The notes: generated from the sequence alone by a model not told the origin. A DNA stretch of 64,000 nucleotides from Hyparrhenia diplandra (GCA_015847255.1 JADLZK010001925.1:558001-622000); one strand, 5' to 3'. Shown: positions 24,833 through 37,208, numbered from the stretch's first letter. Made by a program: numbers and translations.

Positions 24833-27800
24833 TTAATCTTGAGATGAGCTCAGGCCACCAGGTTTGTCGCCATGAAGCAGATGTCCAATCATGCATGGAG
24901 TGTAAAGGAATGACCCATATATATGGTCCCAATGGTCATTAGAGCAATATTCTGGGTGGGAGTTGCCTAGATATTGAACTTTGGTGCTATTCAAATGGTA
25001 AGCAACAACTTGAAACCGTTGGACCATAAATACAACTTCCTTATAAGGATGGAATCCAACAATGTTAAGATACTCGAAGTATTTGCTTTCAGTGTTAATA
25101 ATAAAAGTGTCATCATTGTCGGAATCCCACTCATAGCCCTCTTTTGATAGAGATTCAACATCATGGTTATTAGTATCCTGGACTTCAATATTTTCTTCAT
25201 TCGGTAGAGATTCAACATCGTCATGGTCAGTATCCTGGATTTCAATATTTTCTTCTTCAACTAATACAGATTCAACATCATGGTGAGTATCCTGAATTGA
25301 GATATTTTCTTGTACAGTCCAAGGTCCATTGTTTCGTCTACCAGAAGCGATTGATGCTAAATTTGTATCAGAGTGCCCAACCATAGTTTCATACTTCAGA
25401 ACCCACTCCATTTGACCACATGCTTCACTGAGGATCCAAATCTTTAATTGATGAACATGAACTATTCCAAAGCATACACCATTCTGCAATTTCCCCAAAT
25501 AAAGTTCTGTGTACCTATCAATAACATTCGTTGGCGCTTCAATTACTTGATACTTTCCCTTTGACAATGAAATCCTGTATGGAATGGTGAAATGCGATGT
25601 TACTACATATATGCTACGTATATTTGTTATATAGATATGCACGAGTGAGGAGTAGTCAAAGAATTAAAATATTTAATATTTAATATTTAATTGTAGTAAT
25701 GCATGTCAACATAAGGACGTATTTTGAGAACGTATGCTATAGAAACCAATTTAGATCGCAAACTATGAAAACTACAATAAGGCCATAGGATTTGGATCCA
25801 ACGTCCACGAGAGCAGGTGAATTTTTTTTCACTTAAACCCTCCCACCTGGATACGCACGGGTTAGATTTAAACCCGGCGGGGGTTAAAGTGAAAACACCC
25901 CACACCTTGGATCCAAATCCTATGGCCTTGATTGTAGTTTTCATAGTTTGCACATGAACTGGTCATAGCATACGTTCCCACGTATTTTTGGGAAAACCGT
26001 ATATTGCATCTAAATTTATGACGATGATAGAAACCTAGAGCATCTCCAACAGTTTTGCAAAATGTACTTGGCAAAACTTGTGATTTATCAAGTCACAAAA
26101 ATATATGCCAAGTGAAAAAAATGTGGTTCTCCAATAGTTTTGCAAATTTAGCTTGACAAAAAAAAAAAAAAAAGGCAATATGTAGCAAGTAGGGTGATAT
26201 TTTATTTTTGTGGTCAATACGCAACATGCAAGCAAGAGGAGAGGTGCGAACACATGGTTGATTTAGGTCACATGTGTTTAGTTTTGTGATTGAGTGATTG
26301 TCAACGATCAACATTTTCCTTCTATTTTCTTTTATCTTTTATGCTTGGCTATGTTCACCGGCAAGACACGTGGAGTGTGTCAAGACGATTCTTGGTTCGT
26401 GTTGTGCGGGTGTGGAGCTCGGAGATGGTAGCCGACGGGCGCAGGTGAAGGGGCCAAGGAGGGCGTGCCGGACCGACCCGGACCGCGGAGGTGAAGGACG
26501 GACGTGAGGCTTGGACCGAGGGACCGGATCGCCGGGTGGCTAGCCATGGTGGCTGATATCCGGGACATCGACGGATGCAAGAGGGCGTGGCAGGACCCGT
26601 GTCGATCGGGTCAAGACAGTGGCGAGCAGGCAGAGCGGGGAGCTCGGATGACTTGGCGACTTCGGGTGGTCAAGGCGGCGATGACACGTGTCGAGGAGGT
26701 TTGGTGGTTTGCCCTCAAAACCATCCGCGACGGGACAAAGTGTCGATAGGGTCGAGACGGCGAAGCTTGGTGCGGAAGCGGGGAGCTCGGATGACTTGGC
26801 GACTTCGGGCGGTCAAGGCGGTGATGACACGTGTCGAGGAGGTTTGGTGGTTTGCCCTCAAAACCCACTGGCGGCGGTTGGGGTTTGGGCCTCAAAACCC
26901 GGGCGAAGGTTCGGTGGGCGGAAGGATGGCACGTGGCGGCATCCGGGAGATTGCGTGGAGCAAGGCTACGGATGAGGAGGCGCGGTGGCCGCCGGATCGA
27001 GAAAAATACCTAGAGTCGACCAAAATAGCCCTAGGGTTAGTGGTTTTGGCTCATATGTATCGAAGGGCAAAATAGGGATGAAAAATAAGGACCATAAGTA
27101 GTGGATGGCAGCCATCCTCCCCTTTGCCTCTTCCATTTTTCGTTTTTATTTTTCCCAATTTAGGGTTCTTGTTTAGAGGTAAAGAACATCAAATTGGTGA
27201 CTTTTGTGGTGATTTTCGTTGGAGAAGGGGAGCTCCAATCCTCCCCTGTCGTCTCCGACCATTTGGATGAATTCTCTTACTCTTTGCTGTGATTTTTTTG
27301 TTGAGAATTGTGGATCTTGTTTGTTCTTCGGTGGTTTTCTGTGTCTTGTGCAGGCCGGCTGTTTTGATTCGGCAGCAGCAGCTCCAGGCAGCAGCTTCCA
27401 CCTGCAGCGCGCGCGGCCACGCTCGGTCTTCATCCACATCTGCGTCCGAACCAGCGCGAGGGGCGCGGCCACACACCAGCCACGCACGGGCACCAAGGCC
27501 ACGCACGGCAGGGGCAAGGTGCCTGGCTTGGCCTGTCCTGTCCTGTGCGCCAGCAGCGAGCGCAGCAGAGTGCCTGCGCACGATCTCCAAGCAACGAGCA
27601 GCAGCTCGATTCATCACGAGCAGCTGGTCACCACAATCTGCCCCTGCTAATCACGGTCAAGGCAAAGGGGGCCGGTTCCTGAAGCTCGTGCAAGGCAGCA
27701 GCAGCACCAAGTTTTTCTGTTCGCATCAACAAAACAAAGGTTAATTCTTTCTTGTGCTGTGGGTTGGCCATCGAGTCAATCAATCTCCTCTTGTGCAGGG

Positions 27801-30800
27801 CAGCTAGATCGAAGTTTGCTTGTGAAATTCTAGCTTTGATAATCTCAGTTTAGTGTTTATTTTCCACGCTCACAAGGTGTTTGTCGAAATACTCATTAGT
27901 AGTTTTCCTCGCCTTGTGTTTCGAGTCCAGAGGAAATTCTTTGTGTGTGTTAGAATTTAGAGCAAGGCAGAAAAGGTGTTGTGCGAGGAGCAGCCCCTAC
28001 GCTTGTCGTTCGTTTTACTGAGGAAGCTTTTGTTTTGATCGATTGACTTCTCTTGCTTCGAGAGCATCAAGTGCAGCCTGTTGGTATTTTGTTTTAGCAA
28101 TGCTTGTCTTGTCTCAATCAAGCTACATGAAGCATTAGTGATTGTTTATCATTTCAAGAAATGAATTCCTAATTGATCTTGTGCTTCCAAAGTAGCTTAG
28201 CTTGAGTTAATTTCCTTGTGAGGATTTATTATCGCCACTCATTTATGCTCCGATTTGAGAACCGTTTTTTTTGCGATGACTTCCTATCGTTCCGAGGAAT
28301 TTATGTAGATACTCGCCACGAGTTGGCGTTGGTATTTTAGATTTGGGAACTCGCTTCTTCTCTATAGAAGTCGGGTGACTCATTCTCTCCTCCGGTTCGA
28401 TTTTTGCCCTCCTCGGTAGGTGTGTGATCTTTTGAGGTGTCCTCTTTGTGTTCCTAGGGAGCATCCACCCAATCATTTGAATTCGCGTGAACATCTCGGT
28501 GCTCTTTTTGCTTGTAACACCTTGCTACTAGTTAGCACGCGTGTTATACGGACCTTGTGTGAGTTTGGTTTTGAGGTCGGGGTTGAGCCGATGACCTAAA
28601 ATTGAAAAGGAAAATTGAGGCTCCCATTCACCCCCTACCGTCGCCCTGTTCGGTCCTTCAATTGGTATCGAGCAGGTTAAGGGTCATATCTACCTTAATC
28701 GGTTCTTGATCCGCAGAAGGCGACATGGAGATGTATGGTCACTTTGGTGGCAAGCCTCCGGGAGTTCGATGGCACCAACTATCCCTATTGGAAGATTAAG
28801 ATGCAAGCACATCTTATGGGGATGGATTGGAGAGTGTGGAAGATTGTCGAGGATGAGAATTACCAAGTGCTAGCCGCCGAGTGGGTGAGGAGCAAATAGC
28901 CCAACACAATGCCAACAACCGAGCGAGGAGCGTGTTGTTCTCTAGCCTCAAAGACACAGAGTTCGAGAGAGTTGCCACTTGTGAGACCGCTCGTGAGGTG
29001 TGGAAAACTCTTGAGAGCTACCATGAGGGAACCCCACAAGTCAAGGCCCGCCTATACGAGACCTACAAGAGAGAGTACAACAACCTAATCCAACTTGATG
29101 GCGAGTCCATCGATTCTCTCTTTGCTAGGTTTCGCACGATCTCGCAACAAGCCGCGAACAAGCCGTCCGGAGAGGCTTGACGACCACGAGAAGGCGATGC
29201 GGCTCTTGTACGCCGGATCGGAAGGTGTGGGATGTGAAGGTGTCTGCGATCATGGAGTCCGCTAACTACGACACCCTCACACCCGACGAGCCTCTACAAA
29301 CAAGCTCAAGTCCTCCGAGATCGAGGCTCGGATCCAGCGAAGCTAAAGAACCCATCCGCGCCAAATGTGGCTCTCGTCCTCGTAAGGGTGGTTCAAGTTC
29401 TTCCGCTAACCCTTCACGGATCTCGTTTGCCTTGTCTTCTTTGGTGTCCGTGACGGAGGAGCAGATGGAGAGTCTTGGGGATGATGAGTGGCTTTAGTCA
29501 TCGGCCGATTCTCGCGGGTTCCACAACAACCGCATGAACCGGCCGGCGGCGCGGTGCTACCAAGGGTGGATGCTTCGAAGTGCGGAGATCCGGACCACTT
29601 CGTTGCCGCTTGCCCCAAGAAGAACAAGGACAAGTACTCGGGCGAAGTACTACCACAACAAGCACGACTCCGACAAGCGCAAGGACAAGCGCGAGTACAT
29701 CCCCGGCAAGTACAAGTCCAAGAAGGGCTTCGACAAGGAGGCGATCAAGAAGAAGTACCTCAAGCGTGCCAAGGAGCACAAGCACGCCTTCCTCGCCTCC
29801 CTCAGCGACCTCGACAACGACTCGTCAGATGGGCAATCTTCCTCCAGCGACGAGGAGCCCGAGCGCAAGGTCGAAGACAAGCTGAATGGACTTTGCTTCT
29901 TCGCCGACTCCAAGCCCGGGGCTTCGCACCATGGCCCTTGACGGAGCGGTGACCGACACCGTCAAGCCACACGACAGCGACTCTTCTTCCCCTGAGGTAC
30001 CTCCTACAATCGAATCTCTCTCCGATGAGGTTGAATCCTTGGGCGATGCGCTTGTGTGTCAAGAGAGGTTGCTTAAGCGAGCCGCTAGGGAGAGAAAGGA
30101 GTACAAGGAGAAGTGGGAAATGGCTATGACGGAGATAGAGTTGCTTAGGAAGCCTGTGGATGTGTCTGATGAGACGGAGTGTGACGCTTGTGCCGTGCAT
30201 ATGTCTAGCATCATGTCTTTACAATCCAAGTACTCTGCTTTGCTAGATGAGCACGTTGAGCTAAAGGCTAAGCCTATGTTGTTGAGTGCGTGCAAGTCTT
30301 GTCCGGACTTGCGTTACGAGTTGGCGAGAGAAGGATGCCAAGCTTGGCGTGCTTGAGAAGGCCAACTCGGATAGCACTGTGTCTTTGAAAGTGTGCTAAG
30401 TGTGAAGCTTTGGAGTTGGAGCTCATGTCTTGTAGGCATGACAAGGGGAAGAGTCGAAGAGGAGAACAAGTACCTTCGGCTGCATCCCGAGTTGGGTATC
30501 TAGTGGAGAGCCACGGCTTGGCATGATGATGAGTCGGTTCAAGAGGGGACCGACACATCGGGATTAGGCTTTGCTATATGTGGGAAGGGTGAAGTTATCT
30601 ATGGGAAGGTTGGTCAAGGTAGTGGTTTGAGCTCAAGCAAGAAACCAACAAACACTCCCGGATGGACCAAGATCACCCAACCTGAGCCTACCAAGCCCAT
30701 TGTGCAAAATGGCATTCTCCAAGAGCCCACAAAAACTCCACCTCCCAAACAAGTGTGGCTTCCTAAACCAAACCACCTCAGGAACCCACTTGACACTTTG

Positions 30801-33800
30801 CCCAAGATCCCTGAGGAAACCCTTCCTAGAGCTAAGTCCACAACAAGAGTGAACCATCCACCCAAGAGAGTGAACCAACAACCACCCAAGAGAGAGGTGA
30901 GGTATCACGTGAGTATTGCGAGAGAGATGGTCACTTGTTTGAGTTTTGCTTTAGGAGGAGGAAGAGGATGCTAGGCGTCAAGTTGCGTTTGAGAACCACG
31001 ACTTGTATCACCCACCACTTGGCATGTATGAGAGGGGTGTGCGGTCGGTTCGAGAGGCGCTTTGCTAGGCCGGGAGGTAGGAGGCCTCGGAGGGCTAGGC
31101 CACAATTTGTGAGACCCCGTGGTGGTCGTGTGCTCGCGAGTGGATGTTGATCCTCGCTTTGGGAGCTTTGAGTTTGACAGAGTGCACCACACTTTGTTGT
31201 GCATGGTGAGCACTTTGGGAAGAAGGGTCGTGGGATGTTTGCTTTGCCTAACGCCTATCTTGGGCAAGATGGTCAACTTTGGTATTCTTCTAAGTTTACT
31301 AACCCCGGTGTTGTGCCATTTGCTCATCCCATGTTTTTCCAATGATGTAGGTGATCAAGTCTTGGGTTCCCAAGTTTATGCTTGTTAATCCTTTGGGATC
31401 CAAGACTTGGGTTTCTTTGTCCTCTCATGTGTAGGTATGAGGACATGGGGTGGAGAACACGTGCTTGGTGGAACTTGATTCTTTGTCGTGGTGTGATCAA
31501 GACTTGATGGTTGTCTACACCACTTTGATGGCCTCCAAGAAGCATGTGCCTTATTGTGACACCTACACCGCGTCGTGAGCTATCATATACACTCATGCCT
31601 TGTACATTCATGATTCCCTACTTGTGGTATGAGATGTTCATTTGCTCACTTGTATATTTTGGCACTTTTTGGTTCTATGTCTTGCTTGTGTATATACCAT
31701 GGTAGGCTAGCCATCTTATTCATGATAGCTTTGTGTTATCTTGTGTATTATATGCCATGCTAGCCTTTGTGCCCTTTTATTTCCTAGTTTTCTTTTGCTA
31801 GGTGTCTTTGGTTGAGGGGGAGTTGGGAGTTTGCTATCCTTTTTGGGGGTAGTTTTGTAGTTGATGTACAGTTATAGTGTTAGGTTTGTTTTGCTTTGTG
31901 CATCATCTTGTATCATATTGCATTCATCATGTAGACTATTGCACCTTGAGCTTCTTGTTTATATTGATCACAATGAGACTATGCTCTGTCTAGTGTAACA
32001 ATTACATGTTGGTCCTTACAACTTGTGCTCTTTACGCTTAATTGATATATGTTATGAGCAAAAGTTGTTTTTTTCATGTGAACTTGCTTAACAACGATGA
32101 ATCTTGCAAAATGTTCACCATTGAGATAGTACCTAGCATGTTTAAGTTGTTGAGATCCTTTGTGCTTATCATGTATGCTAGGTGACTATGTCTCATTCTT
32201 TGAGTTATACACTTGCTTAGATGACCACATGCTTTTATCCGCTAAAATCTGAAATCTAAGCTAAGTGTATGGAAAAGATCGAGATGGGTCCATACCGTCC
32301 CACATCCAAGTCTTGGGGGCTGCTTTGCTCATTGCACTTGAGTTGAACCTGAGCTTGGTAGTGATTGACCCGGACCATTGTCTTAAGCTACGATTGCTCA
32401 CATGCATAGGCTTGACATGGTTGATTAGTAAGGTGACGGTTGTGGATAACCACTCGCAACATGCTTTGTCCAATGCTTGTAAATTTGCAACTCCAGATAA
32501 CTTGAAAATTTGACAAGTGTTGGCTCTGTCTTTGCATGATGTATAAACTTTTCTTGGGGTAGTTCACTTGATATACATGTGTAGCACTTGGTAGATTTCC
32601 AGCTTACTTGTGCTATGTGCTATTCTTTGTGGTGGACACCTTTTTCCGGAAATGCTTAAAAACTGAATCAAAATGCTTTCAAGTCATATTTCATATCTCT
32701 TGATCAGTTTGAGCACCGTGTTAAGCACTTGACCTTGTTGCCATGACACTTTTTAGAGCATCTTCTCATTTGGATTGCTATAAACTTGAAGCTCCTTCAT
32801 TGTATTTTCATGCATACCATTGCTTGATTAGTGCATTTGCCAACAAAGGGGGAGAAAGGTACAAAGGAGGGATTTGCATGTTTCGGGGGGGAGTAGCACT
32901 TTGAGCTAGATGTGTTGAGCCTTTTTGCCTCTGTCTTGAGGGTCTAGCTGTTTGTGTATGAAAGTAATTGGTTTGGAGCTGTGCTAGTGGTGTTGAGCCT
33001 GTTCTACCTCTTCTTGAGGACTAGCCATGCTGTTTAGCTTGGTTGTGTCGAGCCTTTTGCCCATGTCTTTTGGGAACCAAGCTTTTTGCTCATGTTTGCT
33101 ATCCGGTGACTTTGACTTAGCTTTTTGTGTAGCTTGTGTTCACTTGGATGTGCTATCTTCTTCCTTCTTCTGTCTTTGTGTTGAATGTTGACAATGCACT
33201 CATCAAGGGGGGAGATTGCGTAACACATGGTTGATTTAGGTCACATATGTTTAGTTTTGTGATTGAGTGATTGTCAACGATCCAACATTTTCCTTCTATT
33301 TTCTTTTTTTATCTTTTATGTAGCCGGCTATGTTCAGGCACACACGTGGGAGTGTGAAGACGTATCTCTTGGTTCGTGTTGTGCGGGTGTGGAGCTCGGA
33401 GATGGTAGCGACGCGGCGAGGTGAAGGGGCCAAGGAGGACGTCTTGGGACCGACGGACCGCGGAGGTGAAGGACGGACGTGAGGCTTGGACCGAGGGACC
33501 GGATCGCCAGGGTGGCTAGCCATGGTGGCCGATATCCGGGACATCGACGGATGCAAGAGGACGTGGCAGGACCGTGTCGATCGGGTCAAGACAGTGCGCA
33601 GTGTGCGAGAGCGGGAGCTCGGATGACTTGGCGACTCGGGTGGTCAAGACGGCGATGACACGTGTCGAGGAGGTTTGGTGGTTTGCCCTCAAAACCATCT
33701 GCACGGGACAAGATGTCGATAGGGTCGAGACGGCGTCGCGCAGGCGGAGCGGGAGCTCGGATGACTTGGCGACTCGGGCGGTCAAGACGGTGATGACACG

Positions 33801-36800
33801 TGTCGAGGAGGTTTGGTGGTTTGCCCTCAAAACCACCGGGCGGCCTACGGTTTCGGGTTTGGGCCTCAAAACCCGGGGCGAAGGTTCCGTGGACGGAAGG
33901 ATGGCACGCGGGCGGCATCCGGGAGATTGCGTGGGAGCAAGGCTACGGGGATGAGGAGGCGCGGTGGCCGTCGGATCGAAAAAATACCTAGAGAGTCGAC
34001 CAAAATAGCCCTAGGGTTAGTGGTTTGGCTCATATGTATCGAAAGGGCAAAATAGGGATGAAAAATAAGGACCATAAGTAGTGGATGGCAGCCATCCTCC
34101 CCTTTGCCTCTTCCATTTTCGTTTTTATTTTTCCCAATTTCTAGGGTTCTTGTTTAGAGGTCCAAGAACATCAAATTGGTGACTTTTGTGGTGATTTTCG
34201 TTGGAGAAGGGGAGCTCCAATCCTCCCCTGTCGTCTCCGACCATTTGGATGAATTCTCTTACTCTTTGCTGTGATTTTTGTTGAGAATTGTGGATCTTGT
34301 TTGTTCTTCGGTGGTTTTCTGTGTCTTGTGCAGGCCGGCTGTTTTGATTCGGCAGCAGCAGCTCCAGGCAGCAGCTTCCACCTGCAGCGCGCGCGGCCAC
34401 GCTCGGTCTTCATCCACATCTGCGTCCGAACCAGCGCGAGGGGCGCGGCCACACACCAGCCACGCACGGGCACCAAGGCCACGCACGGCAGGGGCAAGGT
34501 GCCTGGCTTGGCCTGTCCTGTCCTGTGCGCCAGCAGCGCGAGCGCAGCAGAGTGCCTGCGCACGATCTCCAAGCAACGAGCAGCAGCTCGATTCATCACG
34601 AGCAGCTGGTCACCACAATCTGCCCCTGCTAATCACGGTCAAGGCAAAGGGGGCCGGTTCCTGAAGCTCGTGCAAGGCAGCAGCAGCACCAAGTTTTTCT
34701 GTTCGCATCAACAAAACAAAGGTTAATTCTTTCTTGTGCTGTGGGTTGGCCATCGAGTCAATCAATCTCCTCTTGTGCAGGGCAGCTAGATCGAAGTTTG
34801 CTTGTGAAATTCCTAGCTTTGATAATCTCAGTTTAGTGTTTATTTTCCACGCTCACAAGGTGTTTGTCGAAATACTCATTAGTAGTTTTCCTCGGCCTTG
34901 TGTTTGAGTCCAGCAGGAAATTCTTGTGTGTGTTAGAATTTAGAGCAAGGCAGCAGTGTTGTGCAGGGAGCAGCCCCTCTGCTTGTCGATTCGTTTTTAC
35001 AGGGAAGCTTTTGTTTTGATCGATTGACTTCTCTTGCTTCGAGAGCATCAAGTGCAGCCTGTTGGTATTTTGTTTTAGCAATGCTTGTCTTGTCTCAATC
35101 AAGCTACATGAAGCATTAGTGATTGTTTATCATTTCAAGAAATGAATTCCTAATTGATCTTGTGCTTCCAGTAGCTTAGCTTGAGTTAATTTCCTTGTGA
35201 GGATTTATTATCGGCAGCTCATTTATGCTCCGATTTGAGAACCGTTTTTTTGCGATGACTTCCTATCGTCCGAGGAATTTATGTAGATACTCGCGTCACG
35301 AGTTGGCGTTGGTATTTTAGATTTGGGAACTCGCTTCTTCTCTATAGAAGTCGGGTGACTCATTCTCTCCTCCGGTTCGATTTTTGCGCTCCTCGGTCGT
35401 GTGTGATCTTTTGAGGTGTCCCTTTGTGTTCAGGGAGCATCCACCCAATCATTTGGGTCGTGAACATCTCGGTGCTCTTTTTGCTTGTAACACCTTGCTA
35501 CTAGTTAGCACGCGCGTGTTATCTGGACCTTGTGTGAGTTTGGTTTTGAGGTAGGGGGTTGAGCCGATGACCCTAAAATTGAAAAGGAAAAATTGAGGCT
35601 CCCATTCACCCCCCCTCCAGGTCGCCCTGTTAGGTCCTTCAAGAGGATTTGCCAAGTCCCCTCCCAGCTTGGCATATTTGCCAAGTTGAGGATGGTTTTG
35701 CCAAGTTGCCAAAATTGTCAATCCAAATTGCAAAACTATTGGAGACCACTTTTTCATGTTTTTGACAAATTTGAAGAATGCAAACCGTGTTTGCAAAACT
35801 GTGGAGTTGCTCTTATGAAAGATGGAAAACGGCTTGTGCATGGATCTAATTTACATATATAATCAGAAAGCGGAAATTTATGTTTTTTTAATTTAGAATT
35901 CAAAAAAAGATTTGACGAAACATGAAGTGGTGCATCAATCAATTACTTAATTATAGAGAAGATCTTCTATATTTATCATTTATTGATCCATCTCGTTTTT
36001 TTGTCAACATATACCAAACTTCCTATTGTGCCACCAACAAATTAAATAATATATGCAAATAAAGAACAAACAAAAAAACGTACCACTTATGGTCTAATAT
36101 ATTACTATAAAAGTTCTGAACTATATTTGCAACAGTTGTATTTCCTCAAAGCATATATCTACTTTTTATGGAAAAGGTCAAAGCATATATCTAGCGAAAG
36201 GCACGAAAAGACAAAATGACCAATAATTTGGAACATGACAAGCAATATAATTTAGAAAAGGAGGGAGAAGCAAAAAAAAAAAAACATGAATATTTCCAAA
36301 AACAAACACAACTATATGGTACATGATCGAATATTGTCGATATTAATTAAACTAACTAGCTTATTTGCAGTCATGTCTGACAAAGAGAAAATCAATACAT
36401 ACCTTGTGACAAAAGAACCACGACAATGCATATAGAGTGCTCCATGATGGTAGACGGCATATGGCAAACGAGGGCTATAAAGCAACTCTTTATCCCATCG
36501 CATCTTCCCCAAGCCTTCCCGGACAAAAGCCCTGTCTTCCCATCGACCAGTGCTGGATGAAAACACGCGCAGCGTCGTCCATGGCGACAGTGTACATTCC
36601 ATGCGCTGGGATTCCATGTAGCCGCGCCATCTACATGGGTCGTAATTGCCATCGCGCTGCATCTGCTGAAACTCCCATTGGCCACCAAATGCCGTGCCAC
36701 CAACGGCGGGAACCAAGATGACCTCGTACTGCGGCGACTCGGCCGGATCAAACGCGATGTACGCGCCGGTGGGCTGGCGTCGTTTGTCGTCCGCGTTCTC

Positions 36801-37208
36801 CCACCAGCGGGGAAGCACCGTCCACCGGCGCGTCGCCGGGTTGCACACGCAGAGGTCGCCGAGCCCGGTCTTTCCGCAGAGGAGGAGGCCGTTGCAGTGG
36901 TCCAGGACCGAGAACTCCCCTGATGTGGTCTTTGGGTAAGAAGCGGAGCGTGCCGTCGACTCTGGGGATCGTCGACGGCGAGCTTGACGGGCGAAGTAGC
37001 GAGGTTGGTTGTGGCCTCGGTAGTTGATGAAGACTCCTCGTACGGTGCGCGGCAGGCGGTGTAGATGCGGGAGGAGAAGCGCGCGGCCGTCGAGGACGTC
37101 GCGCCACGCCTTGCAGACGCACCGGACCATGGCCAGGCTCCGCAGCGGCAGGCCACGGAAGACGCCGGCGAGGGCGTCGTCCGGCAGTGCCACGACTTCC
37201 GTCGCCAT
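24833..37208 (-). CDS. F-box/FBA-like protein, gene 1 of four (two exons, giant intron)
   Basis: Exon 1 is 36403-37208 and exon 2 is 24833-25574. The donor CAAG|GTATGT and acceptor ATACAG|GATT join at codon AG|G, giving about 515 residues with no stop. An N-terminal F-box (residues ~7-45: ALPDDALAGVFRGLPLRS, then VRCVCKAWRDV) would bind SKP1 and recruit substrates to an SCF ubiquitin ligase. The rest resembles F-box-associated domains: LDHCNGLLLCG, VCNPATRRWTVLP, YIAFDPAESPQYEV, RVFSSSTGRWEDR, then in exon 2 GKLQNGVCFGIV and LKIWIL. Exon 2 holds three acidic units of the form IQDTDHDVESL. About 28 residues in exon 1 (RRRRSPESTARS region) differ from the paralogs because two compensating indels shift the frame locally. 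The 10.8-kb intron contains nested transposons. The substrate is unknown. Confidence 0.8.
25726..25979. mobile_element. Mutator-type MITE with long imperfect hairpin
   Basis: The arms start GAGAACGTATGC and end GCATACGTTCCC and pair for roughly 75 bases each, including GGCCATAGGATTTGGATCC and its complement. The 9-bp direct repeat ACGTATTTT lies exactly at 25717-25725 and 25980-25988, the length typical of Mutator elements. The intron of gene 2 has a single corresponding AAGTATTTT (43866-43874). A diverged partial relative occurs near 57755-57810. Confidence 0.85.
26245..28660 (+). repeat. 5' LTR of the SIRE-like element
   Basis: 2416 bp, starts TGCGAACACATGG and ends GGTCCTTCA. It matches 33217-35641 throughout, with small substitutions and indels concentrated in GC-rich patches (26350-27000). 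Its frames such as 26575-27075 and 27289-27744 recur in the other LTR but show no protein features. Confidence 0.9.
28662..28676 (+). other. tRNA-Met primer-binding site of the SIRE-like element
   Basis: TTGGTATCGAGCAGG lies one base inside the 5' LTR and approximates the complement of the initiator Met tRNA 3' end (TGGTATCAGAGC). Confidence 0.8.
28724..31150 (+). pseudogene. Gag-like polyprotein of the SIRE-like element (frameshifted)
   Basis: Pieces in different frames form one Copia gag. FDGTNYPYWKIKMQAHLMG (about 28767) and REVWKTLESYHEGTPQVK (28990-29050), then SLFARFRTI (29118), are the UBN2-type gag core. DRKVWDVKVSAIMESANYDT follows. The first CCHC knuckle is CGDPDHFVAACPKK (29580-29625), then a Lys-rich stretch and acidic DLDNDSSDGQSSSSDEEPE (~29808-29870). 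A coiled-coil-like segment (29990-30300) starts SLSDEVESLGDAL, then a Pro/Thr-rich linker (30640-30900). A second knuckle, CEYCERDGHLFEFC, is near 30910-30955, followed by an Arg-rich tail. At least five frame breaks are needed, so this copy is non-functional as read. Confidence 0.75.
31151..33204 (+). other. Noncoding interior of the SIRE-like element
   Basis: T/G-rich DNA between gag and the polypurine tract with no frame resembling integrase or reverse transcriptase. Its last part contains purine blocks such as AAAGGGGGAGAAAGG (~32846), common near the 3' end of SIRE elements. Small open frames here show no domain. Confidence 0.65.
33205..33216 (+). other. Polypurine tract of the SIRE-like element
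   Basis: AAGGGGGGAGAT directly precedes the TGCG start of the 3' LTR. Confidence 0.8.
33217..35641 (+). repeat. 3' LTR of the SIRE-like element
   Basis: 2425 bp, starts TGCGTAACACATGG and ends GGTCCTTCA, followed by the AGAGG target duplication. Near-identical to 26245-28660, so the insertion is comparatively recent, although indels between the copies are frequent. Confidence 0.9.

Larger units (their letters stand above)
26245..35641 (+). mobile_element. SIRE-like Copia retrotransposon, gag-only and non-autonomous
   Basis: Complete 9397-bp element with LTRs 26245-28660 and 33217-35641, a tRNA-Met primer site right after the 5' LTR, a polypurine tract just before the 3' LTR, and perfect AGAGG target duplications (26240-26244 and 35642-35646). 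The interior encodes a gag-type protein (28740-31150) with two CCHC knuckles and then ~2 kb without coding sequence. The protease, integrase, reverse transcriptase and RNase H of Copia elements are not found. It sits in a MITE within the intron of F-box gene 1, in the orientation opposite to the gene. Confidence 0.88.
26038..35812. mobile_element. PIF/Harbinger-like MITE interrupted by the Copia element
   Basis: Outer parts 26038-26239 and 35647-35812 carry inverted ends GAGCATCTCCAACAGTTTTG and TTTGCAAAACTG...GTTGCTC. Without the Copia insertion the MITE is about 0.37 kb. It is flanked by CTA (26035-26037) and TTA (35813-35815). The intron of gene 2 has a single TTA at the equivalent place (43920-43922), so the original 3-bp duplication was TTA, as for PIF/Harbinger. 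An A-rich run lies at about 26159-26173. Confidence 0.75.
25575..36402 (-). other. Intron of F-box gene 1 carrying nested transposons
   Basis: This 10,828-bp intron holds a Mutator-type MITE (25726-25979) and a PIF/Harbinger-like MITE split by a 9.4-kb Copia element (26038-35812). Removing these and their target duplications leaves about 0.79 kb, similar to the 639-bp intron of gene 2. Flanking intron sequence aligns with that of gene 2, which supports one gene rather than two fragments. Confidence 0.75.

Noticed and set aside
26575..27744. Frames of 140-166 codons repeated in both Copia LTRs
   Set aside because: They are LTR sequence present in both copies; no protein features and frame differences between the LTRs.
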